A stretch of 64,000 nucleotides of DNA from CBDATA01 sp965202845 (GTDB lineage Bacteria > Acidobacteriota > Vicinamibacteria > Marinacidobacterales > Marinacidobacteraceae), in the NCBI GenBank assembly GCA_965202845.1, contig OZ241856.1, positions 1-64,000 on the forward strand. Direction: 5' to 3'. The position numbers and the translations under genes are program-made. The notes beneath the pieces were generated by a model. It was given only the letters and a program-made list of their open reading frames with translations, did no database searches and had not been told where the DNA came from. Shown here in pieces: positions 17,347-25,160 of the stretch (the stretch's first letter is position 1; each line of letters starts with the position of its first letter).

Positions 17347-18207
17347 ATGGCGGGTATTCTCCCCGCTTCGCCGCCCGTGCGCCTCTACCGCTTCCGCGAC
17401 CGCAACGAAGCGGTTTCGGCGGTGCTGGTGGGGGAGCGGCTGGCGCCGCTCCGCCGCATCGCGCCGGAGTTTCCCGATCTAGACGCGCTGGTCCAGGGAG
17501 GCGGACTCCCCCGGCTCCGCGCCCGGCTCCGGCCGGACGACGGCCCGGCGGTTTCCGAGGTGGAGCTGCTCGCCCCGCTGGCGCGCCCGCCTAAGATCTG
17601 GTGCGTCGGCCTCAACTTCCGGGCCCACGCCGAGGATCTGGACGCCGCGCTTCCCCCGGCGCCGGTGGGGTTCATGCGTCCGACCGCGAGCCTCATCGGT
17701 CCCGGCGAGCCGGTGCGCCTGCCCCGGGACGCGGCGCGGGTGACCGGCGAGGGGGAGCTGGCGCTGGTTCTCGGCAGGACCGGGTGCGACTTCGGCCCGG
17801 CGGAGACCCGCTCGGCGGTCGCCGCCTGGACGCTCGCGGTGGACATGACCGCCGAGGACATCCTCCGGGAGAACCCGCGCTTCCTGACCCGGGCCAAGAG
17901 CTACGACACCTTCCTGAGCATGGGTCCCTGCCTGGTGACGCCCGGGGACGGCGACGACGGCCTGCCCCCGCCGGACCTCGAAATCTCGACCTTGTGGAAC
18001 GGCGAGCCGAAGCGCGCCGCGCCGGTCGGGAGGATGCGCCACTCCCCGGAGCGGCTGTTGGAGTTCTTCTCCCGGAACATGACCTGGCGCGCCGGGGACA
18101 TCCTGCTCACCGGAACGCCGGGCGCGGTTCGCATCGAGGACGGGGATGTGATCGGCGCCGAGGCGCCGGGGATCGGGCGGATCGAGAACCCGGTGCGGCG
18201 CGCATGA
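17347..18207 (+). CDS. Fumarylacetoacetate hydrolase family protein
   Basis: 286 residues. The C-terminal catalytic domain has KIWCVGLNFRAHAED, GEGELALVLGR, WTLAVDMTAED and GDILLTGTPGA, including the acidic metal-binding residues of the FAH fold. The short N-terminal domain (RLYRFRDRNEAVSAV) is typical of the 2-hydroxyhepta-2,4-diene-1,7-dioate isomerase / acylpyruvase branch. A run of G before the ATG serves as the ribosome site. The family cleaves C-C bonds of diketo acids or decarboxylates oxaloacetate; the exact substrate is unknown. It overlaps the MFS gene downstream (ATGATG at the junction) and diverges from larA, hinting at a shared organic-acid pathway. Confidence 0.87.
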   Translation: MAGILPASPPVRLYRFRDRNEAVSAVLVGERLAPLRRIAPEFPDLDALVQGGGLPRLRARLRPDDGPAVSEVELLAPLARPPKIWCVGLNFRAHAEDLDAALPPAPVGFMRPTASLIGPGEPVRLPRDAARVTGEGELALVLGRTGCDFGPAETRSAVAAWTLAVDMTAEDILRENPRFLTRAKSYDTFLSMGPCLVTPGDGDDGLPPPDLEISTLWNGEPKRAAPVGRMRHSPERLLEFFSRNMTWRAGDILLTGTPGAVRIEDGDVIGAEAPGIGRIENPVRRA

Positions 18208-19412
18208 TGCGGCCCGGCGAGTTCGTCCCGCTCGCCGCGCTTCTCATGTCGCTCACCGCGCTCTCCATCGACGCGATGCTCCCGGCGCTGCCGGAGATCG
18301 GGCGGGACCTGGGCGCGGCGCGCCCCGGCGACGTTCAGTTCGTCATCACCGCGCTTTTCGCCGGGCTCGGGGTCGGCCAGCTGGTGGTCGGCCCGCTCTC
18401 CGACCGGATCGGACGCCGCCCGACGATGCTCGCCGGCATCGGGGTGTTCCTCGCCGGGTGCCTCCTGAGCATCCTCGCGTCCACCTTCGGCGCGATGATC
18501 GCCGGCCGGGTCGTCCAGGGAATCGGGGTCTCCGCGTCCCGGGTGGTGACGGTCGCGGTGATCCGGGATCAGTACCAGGGCCGCCAGATGGCGCGGCTCA
18601 TGTCGTTCGTGATGGCGGTGTTCGTCCTCGTTCCCACCGTGGCCCCCGCCCTGGGCCAGGGGATCCAGCGAATCGGCGGCTGGCGGGGCATCTTCGTCGC
18701 CTTCGTCGCGATCGCGGCGGGCGCGCTCGGCTGGTACGTGCTGCGCCAGCCGGAGACGCTGCCCCCGGAACGCCGCCGCCCGTTCTCCCCCCGCGCCATC
18801 GCCCGGGGTTTCGCGGACGTCCTGCGCATCCGCGCCTCCCTCGGGTACACCTTGGCCACTGGCTTCATCTTCGCCCCGTTCGTCGCCTACCTGAGCTCCG
18901 CCCAGCAGCTGTTCCAGGAGGGGTATCGGACCGGAACCCTCTTCCCTCTCTGGTTCGGCGCGCTGGCGCTCGCCCTGGGATTCGCCTCGCTGGTGAACGG
19001 GAAGCTGGTGATGCGCTACGGGATGCGCCGGCTGGCGCAGGCGGCTTCCGCCTCCGTCGCCCTGCTCTCGGTCGCCGCGCTCGCGCCGACCCACGCCTGG
19101 GGCGGGCTGCCCCCGTTCTGGTTCTTCATGGTCTGGCTGCTCGCCGTATTTCTCGGCATCGGCCTGCTCTTCGGCAACCTCAACGCCCTGGCGATGGAGC
19201 CGCTGGGCCGCCTCGCCGGGGTGGGCGCGGCGGTGGTGGGCTCGGTCTCCACCCTCATCTCGGTTCCGCTGGGCGCGCTGGTGGGACAGCGCTTTGACGG
19301 AACCATGTACGCCCAGGTGGGCGCCTTCGCGCTCTTCGCCGCCGCCGCGTTCCTCGCCATGCGCTGGGCCGCGACCGGGCGAACTAAAGAAGGAACGGAG
19401 TTTCCTGCTTGA
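18204..19412 (+). CDS. MFS drug-resistance transporter (Bcr/CflA type)
   Basis: 402 residues with 12 predicted membrane helices. N-terminal LSIDAMLPALPEIGRDL and motif A (GPLSDRIGRRP) with RVVQGIGVSASRVV match the Bcr/CflA subfamily of proton-driven exporters in the inner membrane. Its start overlaps the FAA-hydrolase stop, so translation is coupled and the substrate could be related to that pathway rather than an antibiotic. The 3' end overlaps the convergent restriction-endonuclease-like gene by 29 bp, which marks the edge of a lower-GC accessory island. Confidence 0.88.
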   Translation: MMRPGEFVPLAALLMSLTALSIDAMLPALPEIGRDLGAARPGDVQFVITALFAGLGVGQLVVGPLSDRIGRRPTMLAGIGVFLAGCLLSILASTFGAMIAGRVVQGIGVSASRVVTVAVIRDQYQGRQMARLMSFVMAVFVLVPTVAPALGQGIQRIGGWRGIFVAFVAIAAGALGWYVLRQPETLPPERRRPFSPRAIARGFADVLRIRASLGYTLATGFIFAPFVAYLSSAQQLFQEGYRTGTLFPLWFGALALALGFASLVNGKLVMRYGMRRLAQAASASVALLSVAALAPTHAWGGLPPFWFFMVWLLAVFLGIGLLFGNLNALAMEPLGRLAGVGAAVVGSVSTLISVPLGALVGQRFDGTMYAQVGAFALFAAAAFLAMRWAATGRTKEGTEFPA

Positions 19413-19998
19413 CGAGGGCAAGCGGAATCTTCCACCAGATTTGCCAGCTCATGGAGGGACGAATGGAGAACTGAACCCCGTCGGCGTTGATCTGTTCAAA
19501 AGCCTTGCCGGATGGGCGCCATTGTTTCGGCGACAGATTCCGGAGCAAATCAATGCCCACATAGGACACCTGATACCGGTGCTGCCGCCCCTGCCGGTTG
19601 TTGATCTGCTTGTATGCGACCGAAATGATGTTGGCCTCAGTGGACTTCAGAAAGTTGGTGATCGCATCGAAATCGCCGTCAAATCGCCCCAGGCGGTGGC
19701 CGGAAAGCACCAGATGTCCTGCCTTTTCCTGCCCTGATTTGATCTGAATCGGATAGACCTGATTGTTTGCCTTCACGCGAATATCGGCTTCGGAATCGTG
19801 CCCGGCTTCTTTCCAGAAAACATGGTGTTGCGCGGACGTGTCCGACTTGATTGCCGCCACGATCAATTCCTCCTGTTCCCAACCCTTGCAGCGATCCGCG
19901 GTGAACAAGTCGTGGTATTTGCCCAAATCCTTCTTGAGACGCTGGAGCATGCGCGCGGTCAGGTGGTACACGAATGCCTCTCCTGCCAGGCGAGCCAT
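19384..19998 (-). CDS. Putative type II restriction endonuclease (PD-(D/E)xK-like)
   Basis: 204 residues, no close family recognised. The segment HDSEADIRVKANNQVYPIQIKSG gives Asp72 and Q85-I-K87, a PD-(D/E)xK-type core with Gln in place of Glu, as in some restriction and Holliday-junction nucleases. The gene overlaps the 3' end of the frame-restored methyltransferase by 40 bp, the usual coupling of modification and restriction genes. Lower GC than the chromosome. The start ATG at 19998 lies within the last codons of the methyltransferase. Function as the cognate nuclease is inferred from the motif and the position. Confidence 0.6.
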   Translation of the reverse strand: MARLAGEAFVYHLTARMLQRLKKDLGKYHDLFTADRCKGWEQEELIVAAIKSDTSAQHHVFWKEAGHDSEADIRVKANNQVYPIQIKSGQEKAGHLVLSGHRLGRFDGDFDAITNFLKSTEANIISVAYKQINNRQGRQHRYQVSYVGIDLLRNLSPKQWRPSGKAFEQINADGVQFSIRPSMSWQIWWKIPLALVKQETPFLL

Positions 19999-20961
19999 TT
20001 GCGGGCGAACCGAACGTACTCAAGGTTGAGCTCCACTCCCACGAAGTCGATGCCGAGCGACTGCGCCACCACGCATTCCGAGCCGGACCCGGCGAAGGGC
20101 ACGAGCAGCCCCCCCCCGACTCTTCCCGATTGCGATCACCGACAACAGCAGGCGCCGGGTCAAGGTCATCGGCTTTTGCGTGGGGTGCTTGAAAACATCA
20201 TGGTTCTCGTGTTCGGCCAGGCGATCGGGCGGATGGATGCGATGGTTGCAAGTGCGACATACGAACCAGCGTTCCCTTCGACCGGCGCCTCCAGCCAACG
20301 CCGGAATTTTCAAGACGTCGCGGGGCAACGCGCCGTTCGCATGACCGTTGTAAATCGTCTCGGTCCCGCTCCGGCTGTACCGACCTCGGGTGTTCTTCCT
20401 GGTCTTTCCGATGGCCTTCCGGAAGGATTCGCTGTACCCTTCCCGAATCTGATCGACTTCGAGGGTCGGACGCTTGCCGTTCCACAAGCACAGGATGGAC
20501 TCATGGCTGCGCTGCCAGAATTGCATGCCCGGAACCGTCTTGTTCGTGTAATGCCAAACCAGCCACCTCTGGCGATCCATGGAGTGCCGGGCCGCGATGC
20601 GCGCCAGGATTTCCGGGAAGCCATACACATAGAGCAAGCCGTTTTTCTCCAGCAATTCCTTGCAGATCGCGATCCACCGATCCGTCCATTCGAGATAGGC
20701 GCCGAGCGGCTGCTGGTCGGAGTCATTGCCGAAATCCTTGCCGATGTTGTAGGGAGGATCCGCGATGATCACGTCGAATTTCCGGGAACGCAATTTCTGC
20801 TGCGCCACGCGGAGAAAATCGCCGTGAAGGATCAAACTGGTTTCGCTGGGGCAGTCGTTCCGGACGGAGTCGGGTGCACCCGATGAGGGTAGGGGGGCTC
20901 GATGTCGAAAGTCAAATCGAAGAGGAATGAAGGAGTCAGTCGCCGATGGTCCACGGCGCAT
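19959..20961 (-). CDS. DNA methyltransferase (beta class), frame broken at a G9 tract
   Basis: The N-terminal part has IIADPPYNIGKDFGN (motif IV), FWQRSHESILCLWNG and HPTQKPMTLTRRLL. The conserved motif I (VPFAGSGSECVVAQ) and downstream VGVELNLEYVRFARKW lie in another frame after a run of nine G at 20117-20109. With eight G the frame runs on to TGA at 19959 and yields a normal ~330-residue enzyme. As written, translation leaves the family and stops at 20020. Either a phase-variable OFF state or a sequencing error. The start is uncertain: ATG at 20961 has no clear ribosome site; TTG at 20835 just before LILHGDFL is plausible. It overlaps the ATPase gene upstream. Confidence 0.78.
20109..20117 (-). 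repeat. Homopolymer G9 (C9 on plus strand) slippage tract in methyltransferase gene
   Basis: Nine consecutive C on the plus strand within the coding region, just before motif I. Loss of one base, or gain of two, restores the full-length methyltransferase. Confidence 0.85.
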
Positions 20962-22366
20962 CAAAAGACGGATTGCGGATGGCCCGGTGTCCGACCGCGT
21001 AGCAGTAGAGACTGGTCGGCACGAAATCCAAGCGCGTTTCCCCGGGCCACCGAGCGTCTTTCTTCATCAGCGTGCGAGTGGTGACGACCGGCGTGACTTC
21101 GGGATGCTGACTCGTGAAGTCCCTGATGCTCTTGAGTTCGCCGGATCGTCCGACATGCCGGTCCGACCACTTGATGTCCACGCACCAGTCGGGTTTCTGC
21201 CGTCGGTCCAGGTGGACGATATCCACTTCGCCGTTCTTCCAACGCGCATAGTGGAGATTGAGGTCGGCGTGGAACCACTGGGCAAAAGCGGCGGTCTCCG
21301 CCATCGGTCCCATTTCCTCGTCATCCTCCGCCACCGGGCCGAACAGCGCGCTGCGGAGTGCCGAAGTCGTGACGTAGACCTTGAAATGGCGGGCGCGCCG
21401 GAATCGGCGGGCGTTGTGGTCCACTCGATGGACGATCCTGATCAGGAACGCCGCCTCCAGGTATTCCAGGTAGCGCTTGAGGGTCGGTTGTGTCACGCCG
21501 GATTGTTGCGACAGTTGTTTGAGGGAGACCTCTCCGGCGGTGTTGTACGCGAGCGTCATGAACAGCGCGTTGAGTTCCTGCACGTCCCGGATGCCGTAGA
21601 GGCTCGGAAGGTCGCGCAGCAGCACTTTGTCGACGATATCCGCACCGATATAACGGGCGGGATTCGATCGGATGGTTGGGGACAACGCGGCTTCGGGATA
21701 ACCGCCGACGTTCACATAGTCGACAAAATGCCGGTTGAGCTGCTGGATATCATGGGCCTTGTATCCGTTTTCTGGGCCGCTGTGTTCGACGAGGTTGGTG
21801 ACCCGCATCAAGTCGAGGTACTCGTGGAAGGTCAGCGGTGGTAGCAGGAAGTCGGTGAAACGCCCGGCGCCCGATTCGATGCTCTTGAGACGAAGCGCGG
21901 CCGCCGCTGAACCGGACACTACGCACTTGACGCCGGGGTGGGTGTCCACGAACACCTTGAGATGACGTTCCCAGTCGGCCAGATACTGGATTTCGTCAAG
22001 AAACAGCATCCGGGGGCCGTCGGGATTGCCGCTCGCGAGTCGAATCGCGTCCGCGGCCTCTTCGATCGAGAGTCGAGTGTAGATGGGCTGGTCAAGCGAG
22101 AGGTAGCCGATGTCCTGCGCCCGGTATGCGCCCCCGGTGAGAAGGCGCTTGATGACGTGATGCAGCAGCACCGTCTTGCCGACGCGGCGCGGTCCCATCA
22201 GTACTACCGCGCGGTGTACGCCGGATTCCTCCACGAGGTCTGCGAATCGTTCGAAGTACCCGCGGGGATGCAAGCTGTCGTAGTCGGGGCGGATTCCACC
22301 CCCAGCCCACCACGGATTTTCGGCTCGGATTCGCTGGCGTCGCTGCTCCGGTGCGATCTCGCGCAT
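20936..22366 (-). CDS. AAA (AAA_14/DUF4143) ATPase
   Basis: 476 residues. Walker A GPRRVGKT at 58-65, Walker B MLFLDEIQ at about 120-127, a sensor-like CVVSGSAAAALR, then a winged-helix region (SLKQLSQQSGVTQPTLKRYLEYL). The DUF4143 C-terminal domain ends with GEVDIVHLD and WCVDIKWSD, a nuclease-like core. Such ATPases are common in accessory regions, usually of unknown function. Here the gene overlaps the methyltransferase and precedes the endonuclease on the same strand, so it may belong to the restriction operon. A promoter with TTGACT, 18-bp spacer and TACCCT lies only 6 nt before the ATG. Confidence 0.87.
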   Translation of the reverse strand: MREIAPEQRRQRIRAENPWWAGGGIRPDYDSLHPRGYFERFADLVEESGVHRAVVLMGPRRVGKTVLLHHVIKRLLTGGAYRAQDIGYLSLDQPIYTRLSIEEAADAIRLASGNPDGPRMLFLDEIQYLADWERHLKVFVDTHPGVKCVVSGSAAAALRLKSIESGAGRFTDFLLPPLTFHEYLDLMRVTNLVEHSGPENGYKAHDIQQLNRHFVDYVNVGGYPEAALSPTIRSNPARYIGADIVDKVLLRDLPSLYGIRDVQELNALFMTLAYNTAGEVSLKQLSQQSGVTQPTLKRYLEYLEAAFLIRIVHRVDHNARRFRRARHFKVYVTTSALRSALFGPVAEDDEEMGPMAETAAFAQWFHADLNLHYARWKNGEVDIVHLDRRQKPDWCVDIKWSDRHVGRSGELKSIRDFTSQHPEVTPVVTTRTLMKKDARWPGETRLDFVPTSLYCYAVGHRAIRNPSFDAPWTIGD

Positions 22367-22372
22367 GGGGCG

Positions 22373-22402
22373 AGGGTAGCGGTGTCAATGCTGGAAAGTC
22401 AA
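22373..22402 (-). promoter_or_regulatory. Promoter of ATPase-methyltransferase-endonuclease operon
   Basis: On the minus strand TTGACT (22402-22397), an 18-bp spacer and TACCCT (22378-22373) end 6 nt before the ATG. The expected transcript would be leaderless. The -35 lies within the edge of the 146-bp repeat array, which supplies repeated TTGAC motifs. Confidence 0.55.
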
Positions 22403-22462
22403 ATAGAGAAAGTCAATTTGCCTTAACTTGCAATCATGGCGTAACTCATTGACTTTCCGATA

Positions 22463-22777
22463 TGTTCTGTGTGGTTCATTTGGTCACGGCTCCACCACCG
22501 CGCCAAGGGCTCGCTCCTCGGCGGGGGCAGCGTCAAGGCCGCAAGTCAAATAGAGAAAGGAAACTTGTCTTAGTTTGCGTTTCGTATGTAAATCATTGAT
22601 TTGCAGATATGTTCTGCGTGTTTTATTTGGTCACGGCCCCACTGCCATGCCGAGGCTCGCTCCTCGGCGGTGACGGCGTCAAGGCCGGAAGCCAAATAGA
22701 GGAAGTCAACTTGTCTTAACTCGCATGTAGGTTGTAAATCATTGATTTTTAAGCATGTTATGTGTATTTCATTTGGT
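22463..22777. repeat. Left copy of 315-bp target-site duplication
   Basis: Identical by eye to 24701-25015 at a constant offset of 2,238 bp. Flanks the IS1634-family element directly and contains two repeat-array units. The upstream and downstream sequences of the two copies differ, so its ends are sharp. Confidence 0.85.
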
Positions 22778-22918
22778 CCCGACTTTGACAGTTTGAGCCC
22801 GATTTCGGTCGGAGCGTCGGATCGGGAAGCTGTTGAAAACAAACATGTTCTGAAACAAGGGAGCTTTTCGCTACTCGCTCTGTTGTGCCTAGCGATTTTT
22901 CTGGTTTGACTTCTGTGC

Positions 22919-22924
22919 TATACT
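22919..22924 (+). promoter_or_regulatory. Transposase -10 (extended, TGC-TATACT)
   Basis: TATACT preceded by TGC ends 6 nt before the transposase ATG, with no Shine-Dalgarno in between. A leaderless transcript is expected. Confidence 0.55.
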
Positions 22925-22930
22925 CCACCC

Positions 22931-24589
22931 ATGTTCGTTCGCGTCAAGTCCACTCCCAACAGCCCCCGGCGCTCCGTACAACTCGTCGAAGGCGTACGCA
23001 AAGGAACCAAGGTCCGCCAGCGCATCGTCCGCCACGTCGGCGTCGCAAAGGACGACAAGGAGCTCGAACGCCTGAAGCGGCTCGGCGAGTTCATCAAGGA
23101 CAAGCTCAAGGACGAACGCCAGCCGCCTCTCCTCTTCTCCTCCGAGAAGATCGCCGAGCAGGTCATCCGCGTTGGGCGCGAGGGGGACGGCAAGGAGTCC
23201 CTCCCGGTCGATCTCAAGCAACTGAAGGAAGCGCAACCGATCACGACCGGGATCCATGAGGTCTACGGCGAGGTCTACCGGCATCTGGGGCTGCATGCGC
23301 TGTTGCCGCGCTCCCGCTATCGGGCGTACCACGACGCGCTCTTCCACACGGTGATGGCGCGGATCGCCAACCCGGACAGCAAGCGCGGCAGCGTGCGGAA
23401 TCTTGAAGACGACTTCGGGGTGAGCCTTCCGCTTCACAAGGTCTACCGGATGATGGATCGGCTGGACGCGAGGACAATCGAACGGCTTCGCGCCCGGGTC
23501 GGCGACGCCACCCGCTCGGTGTTGCCCGATCCGGTCTCGGTGCTGTTCTTCGACTGCACCACGCTGGCCTTTGCGACGGAGGAGGAGGACGAACTCCGCC
23601 AGAAGGGGTACAGCAAGGACGGCAAGCACCGCTACTCGCAGGTGCTGCTGGCGCTGATGGTCACCCGCGAGGGGCTTCCGGTGAGCTACGAGGTGTTCCC
23701 CGGCGCCGCCTACGAGGGGCACAGCCTGGTTCCGGTGTTCGAGGGCTTGCTGCGGCGTCATCCGGCGCAGCAGGCGGTCTGCGTGGCGGATCGGGGGATG
23801 CTCAGCGCCGCCAACCTGGAGGCTCTGGACGCGATGGGCGGCGGCTATGTGGTGGGCGCCCGGCTGCGCCAGCTCCCCGGCGCGCTACGCAAGAAGATCT
23901 GGAACCTGGACTCCTACGGCCCGTTGGAAGGCTCCTCGGAGCGCCGGGTGAACGAATGGGAGCACCAGGGGCGACAGTTGATCGTCACGTGGTCCGCCAA
24001 GCGAGCGCACAAGGACGCCCACGATCGCCGCAAGGCGATCCAGCGGGCGTTCGACAAGCTGTCGCAAAGCGACAACCCCAAAGCGCTGTTGTCCCAGCAT
24101 GGCGCCAAGCGCTTCATCGCCGTTGAAGGGGATGCGCGACTCGTCCTGGATCAGAAGAAGATCGACGAGGCGGCGCGCTGGGACGGACTGGCCGGCGTCA
24201 TCACCAACCTGCGCGACGCGCGGGCCGCCGAGGTGCTGTCGCACTACCGGGGACTCTGGCGGGTCGAGGAGAGCTTCCGCATCACCAAGCACGATCTGCG
24301 CGTCCGGCCGATCTGGCACTGGACCGAACAACGGATCCGCGCCCACATCGCGATCGCCTTCATGGCGTTCGCCTGCGTGCGCCATCTGGCCTATCGGGTC
24401 GCGCTCCAGAAGGAACGGATGTCTCCCGAAGTCATCCGCAACGCGCTGGCGCACCGCAAGTGCACGGTGTTGCTTTGCGAGAAAACGGGAGAGCGATACG
24501 CCATCCCCTCGAAGCCGTCCCTGGAGGCCGAGGCTATCTACGCCGCGATGAGACTTCCCCTGCCGACCACGCCGTACCAGCTCGCCTGA
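22931..24589 (+). CDS. IS1634-family transposase (DDE)
   Basis: 552 residues. The N-terminal region carries the typical VQLVEGVRKGTKVRQRIVRHVG opening in part (read VRQRIVRHVGVA). The DDE core shows Asp in LFFDCTTLAF, Asp in CVADRGML and Glu in WRVEESFRITK, followed by RPIWHWTEQRIRAH and a hydrophobic stretch. Length and motif order match IS1634/IS4-like transposases. The gene is intact from start to stop and lies inside clean inverted repeats, so the element may be active. Transcription probably begins at or next to the ATG. Confidence 0.93.
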   Translation: MFVRVKSTPNSPRRSVQLVEGVRKGTKVRQRIVRHVGVAKDDKELERLKRLGEFIKDKLKDERQPPLLFSSEKIAEQVIRVGREGDGKESLPVDLKQLKEAQPITTGIHEVYGEVYRHLGLHALLPRSRYRAYHDALFHTVMARIANPDSKRGSVRNLEDDFGVSLPLHKVYRMMDRLDARTIERLRARVGDATRSVLPDPVSVLFFDCTTLAFATEEEDELRQKGYSKDGKHRYSQVLLALMVTREGLPVSYEVFPGAAYEGHSLVPVFEGLLRRHPAQQAVCVADRGMLSAANLEALDAMGGGYVVGARLRQLPGALRKKIWNLDSYGPLEGSSERRVNEWEHQGRQLIVTWSAKRAHKDAHDRRKAIQRAFDKLSQSDNPKALLSQHGAKRFIAVEGDARLVLDQKKIDEAARWDGLAGVITNLRDARAAEVLSHYRGLWRVEESFRITKHDLRVRPIWHWTEQRIRAHIAIAFMAFACVRHLAYRVALQKERMSPEVIRNALAHRKCTVLLCEKTGERYAIPSKPSLEAEAIYAAMRLPLPTTPYQLA

Positions 24590-24607
24590 GGGCCGAACCT
24601 CCGCCGG

Positions 24608-24631
24608 CGTAGCCTTCAGAGGGCTACGTTT
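24608..24631 (+). terminator. Rho-independent-like terminator after transposase
   Basis: Stem CGTAGCC / GGCTACG (7 bp) with loop TTCAGAG, followed by TTTG, 19 nt after the transposase stop. Confidence 0.55.
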
Positions 24632-24700
24632 GTAGTGCCTAGCCAGAAATGTCGGCTATTGACAGTCAAGGACTTATCGATCAAAACTGTCGAAGTCAAG

Positions 24701-25015
24701 TGTTCTGTGTGGTTCATTTGGTCACGGCTCCACCACCGCGCCAAGGGCTCGCTCCTCGGCGGGGGCAGCGTCAAGGCCGCAAGTCAAATAGAGAAAGGAA
24801 ACTTGTCTTAGTTTGCGTTTCGTATGTAAATCATTGATTTGCAGATATGTTCTGCGTGTTTTATTTGGTCACGGCCCCACTGCCATGCCGAGGCTCGCTC
24901 CTCGGCGGTGACGGCGTCAAGGCCGGAAGCCAAATAGAGGAAGTCAACTTGTCTTAACTCGCATGTAGGTTGTAAATCATTGATTTTTAAGCATGTTATG
25001 TGTATTTCATTTGGT
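24701..25015. repeat. Right copy of 315-bp target-site duplication
   Basis: Second copy of 22463-22777, directly after the right inverted repeat. The next base after the duplication differs (A versus C), and the array then continues with one further unit and the 3' end of the ornithine cyclodeaminase gene. Confidence 0.85.
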
Positions 25016-25160
25016 CACGACTCCACTGCCATGCCGAGGCTCGCTCTTCGGCGGGGGCGGCGTCAATGCCGGAAGTCAAATAGAGAAAGTCAACTTGTCT
25101 TAACTCGCATGTAGATTATAAGTCGTTGATTTACCGATGTGTTCTGCGTGTTTCATTTGG

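Larger units (their letters stand above)
22778..24700 (+). mobile_element. IS1634-family insertion sequence (about 1.92 kb)
   Basis: The element spans the interval between the two 315-bp duplications. Terminal inverted repeats share GACTT(T/C)GACAGTTT, read inward at 22781 and from the complement of the right end. It holds a single transposase gene and a hairpin terminator. IS1634 itself, described from Mycoplasma mycoides, is known for long variable direct repeats at the target. The element looks complete and recently inserted, because the duplications show no visible difference. Confidence 0.85.
22386..25157. repeat. ~146-bp tandem repeat array, interrupted by an IS element
   Basis: Unit starts (TGGTCAC on plus) fall at 22481 and 22628, then at 24719, 24866 and 25012, with the next equivalent at 25158; the period is 146-147 bp. 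A partial unit covers 22386-22480. Each unit carries a GAGG/CCTC hairpin and, read on the minus strand, a segment resembling the last ~14 codons plus stop of the ornithine cyclodeaminase gene that ends at 25161, then a shared CCAAATGAA tail. Units are diverged from one another, so the array predates the IS insertion. The two copies either side of the IS are identical because of the target duplication. Confidence 0.85.

Noticed and set aside
20936..22366. ATPase as an IS21-type helper protein
   Set aside because: It has a DUF4143 C-terminus and no transposase partner; the nearby transposase is IS1634-type and separate.
24630..24650. GTGCCTAGC direct repeats near both ends of the IS as its inverted repeats
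   Set aside because: They are direct, not inverted, and lie inside; the GACTTyGACAGTTT termini at the duplication borders fit better.
22481..25157. Tandem repeats as a CRISPR array
   Set aside because: Units are 146-147 bp with no short identical repeat separated by unique spacers, and no cas genes are nearby.
22386..25157. Short ~18-codon peptides (MKHAEHIGKS-like) encoded once per array unit on the minus strand
   Set aside because: Two unit types lose the ATG or have early stops, and there is no ribosome site; probably a by-product of shared ancestry of the units.
22386..25157. Array units as integron attC sites
   Set aside because: No intact GTTRRRY core pairs or integrase were seen, though the gene-end position is suggestive.
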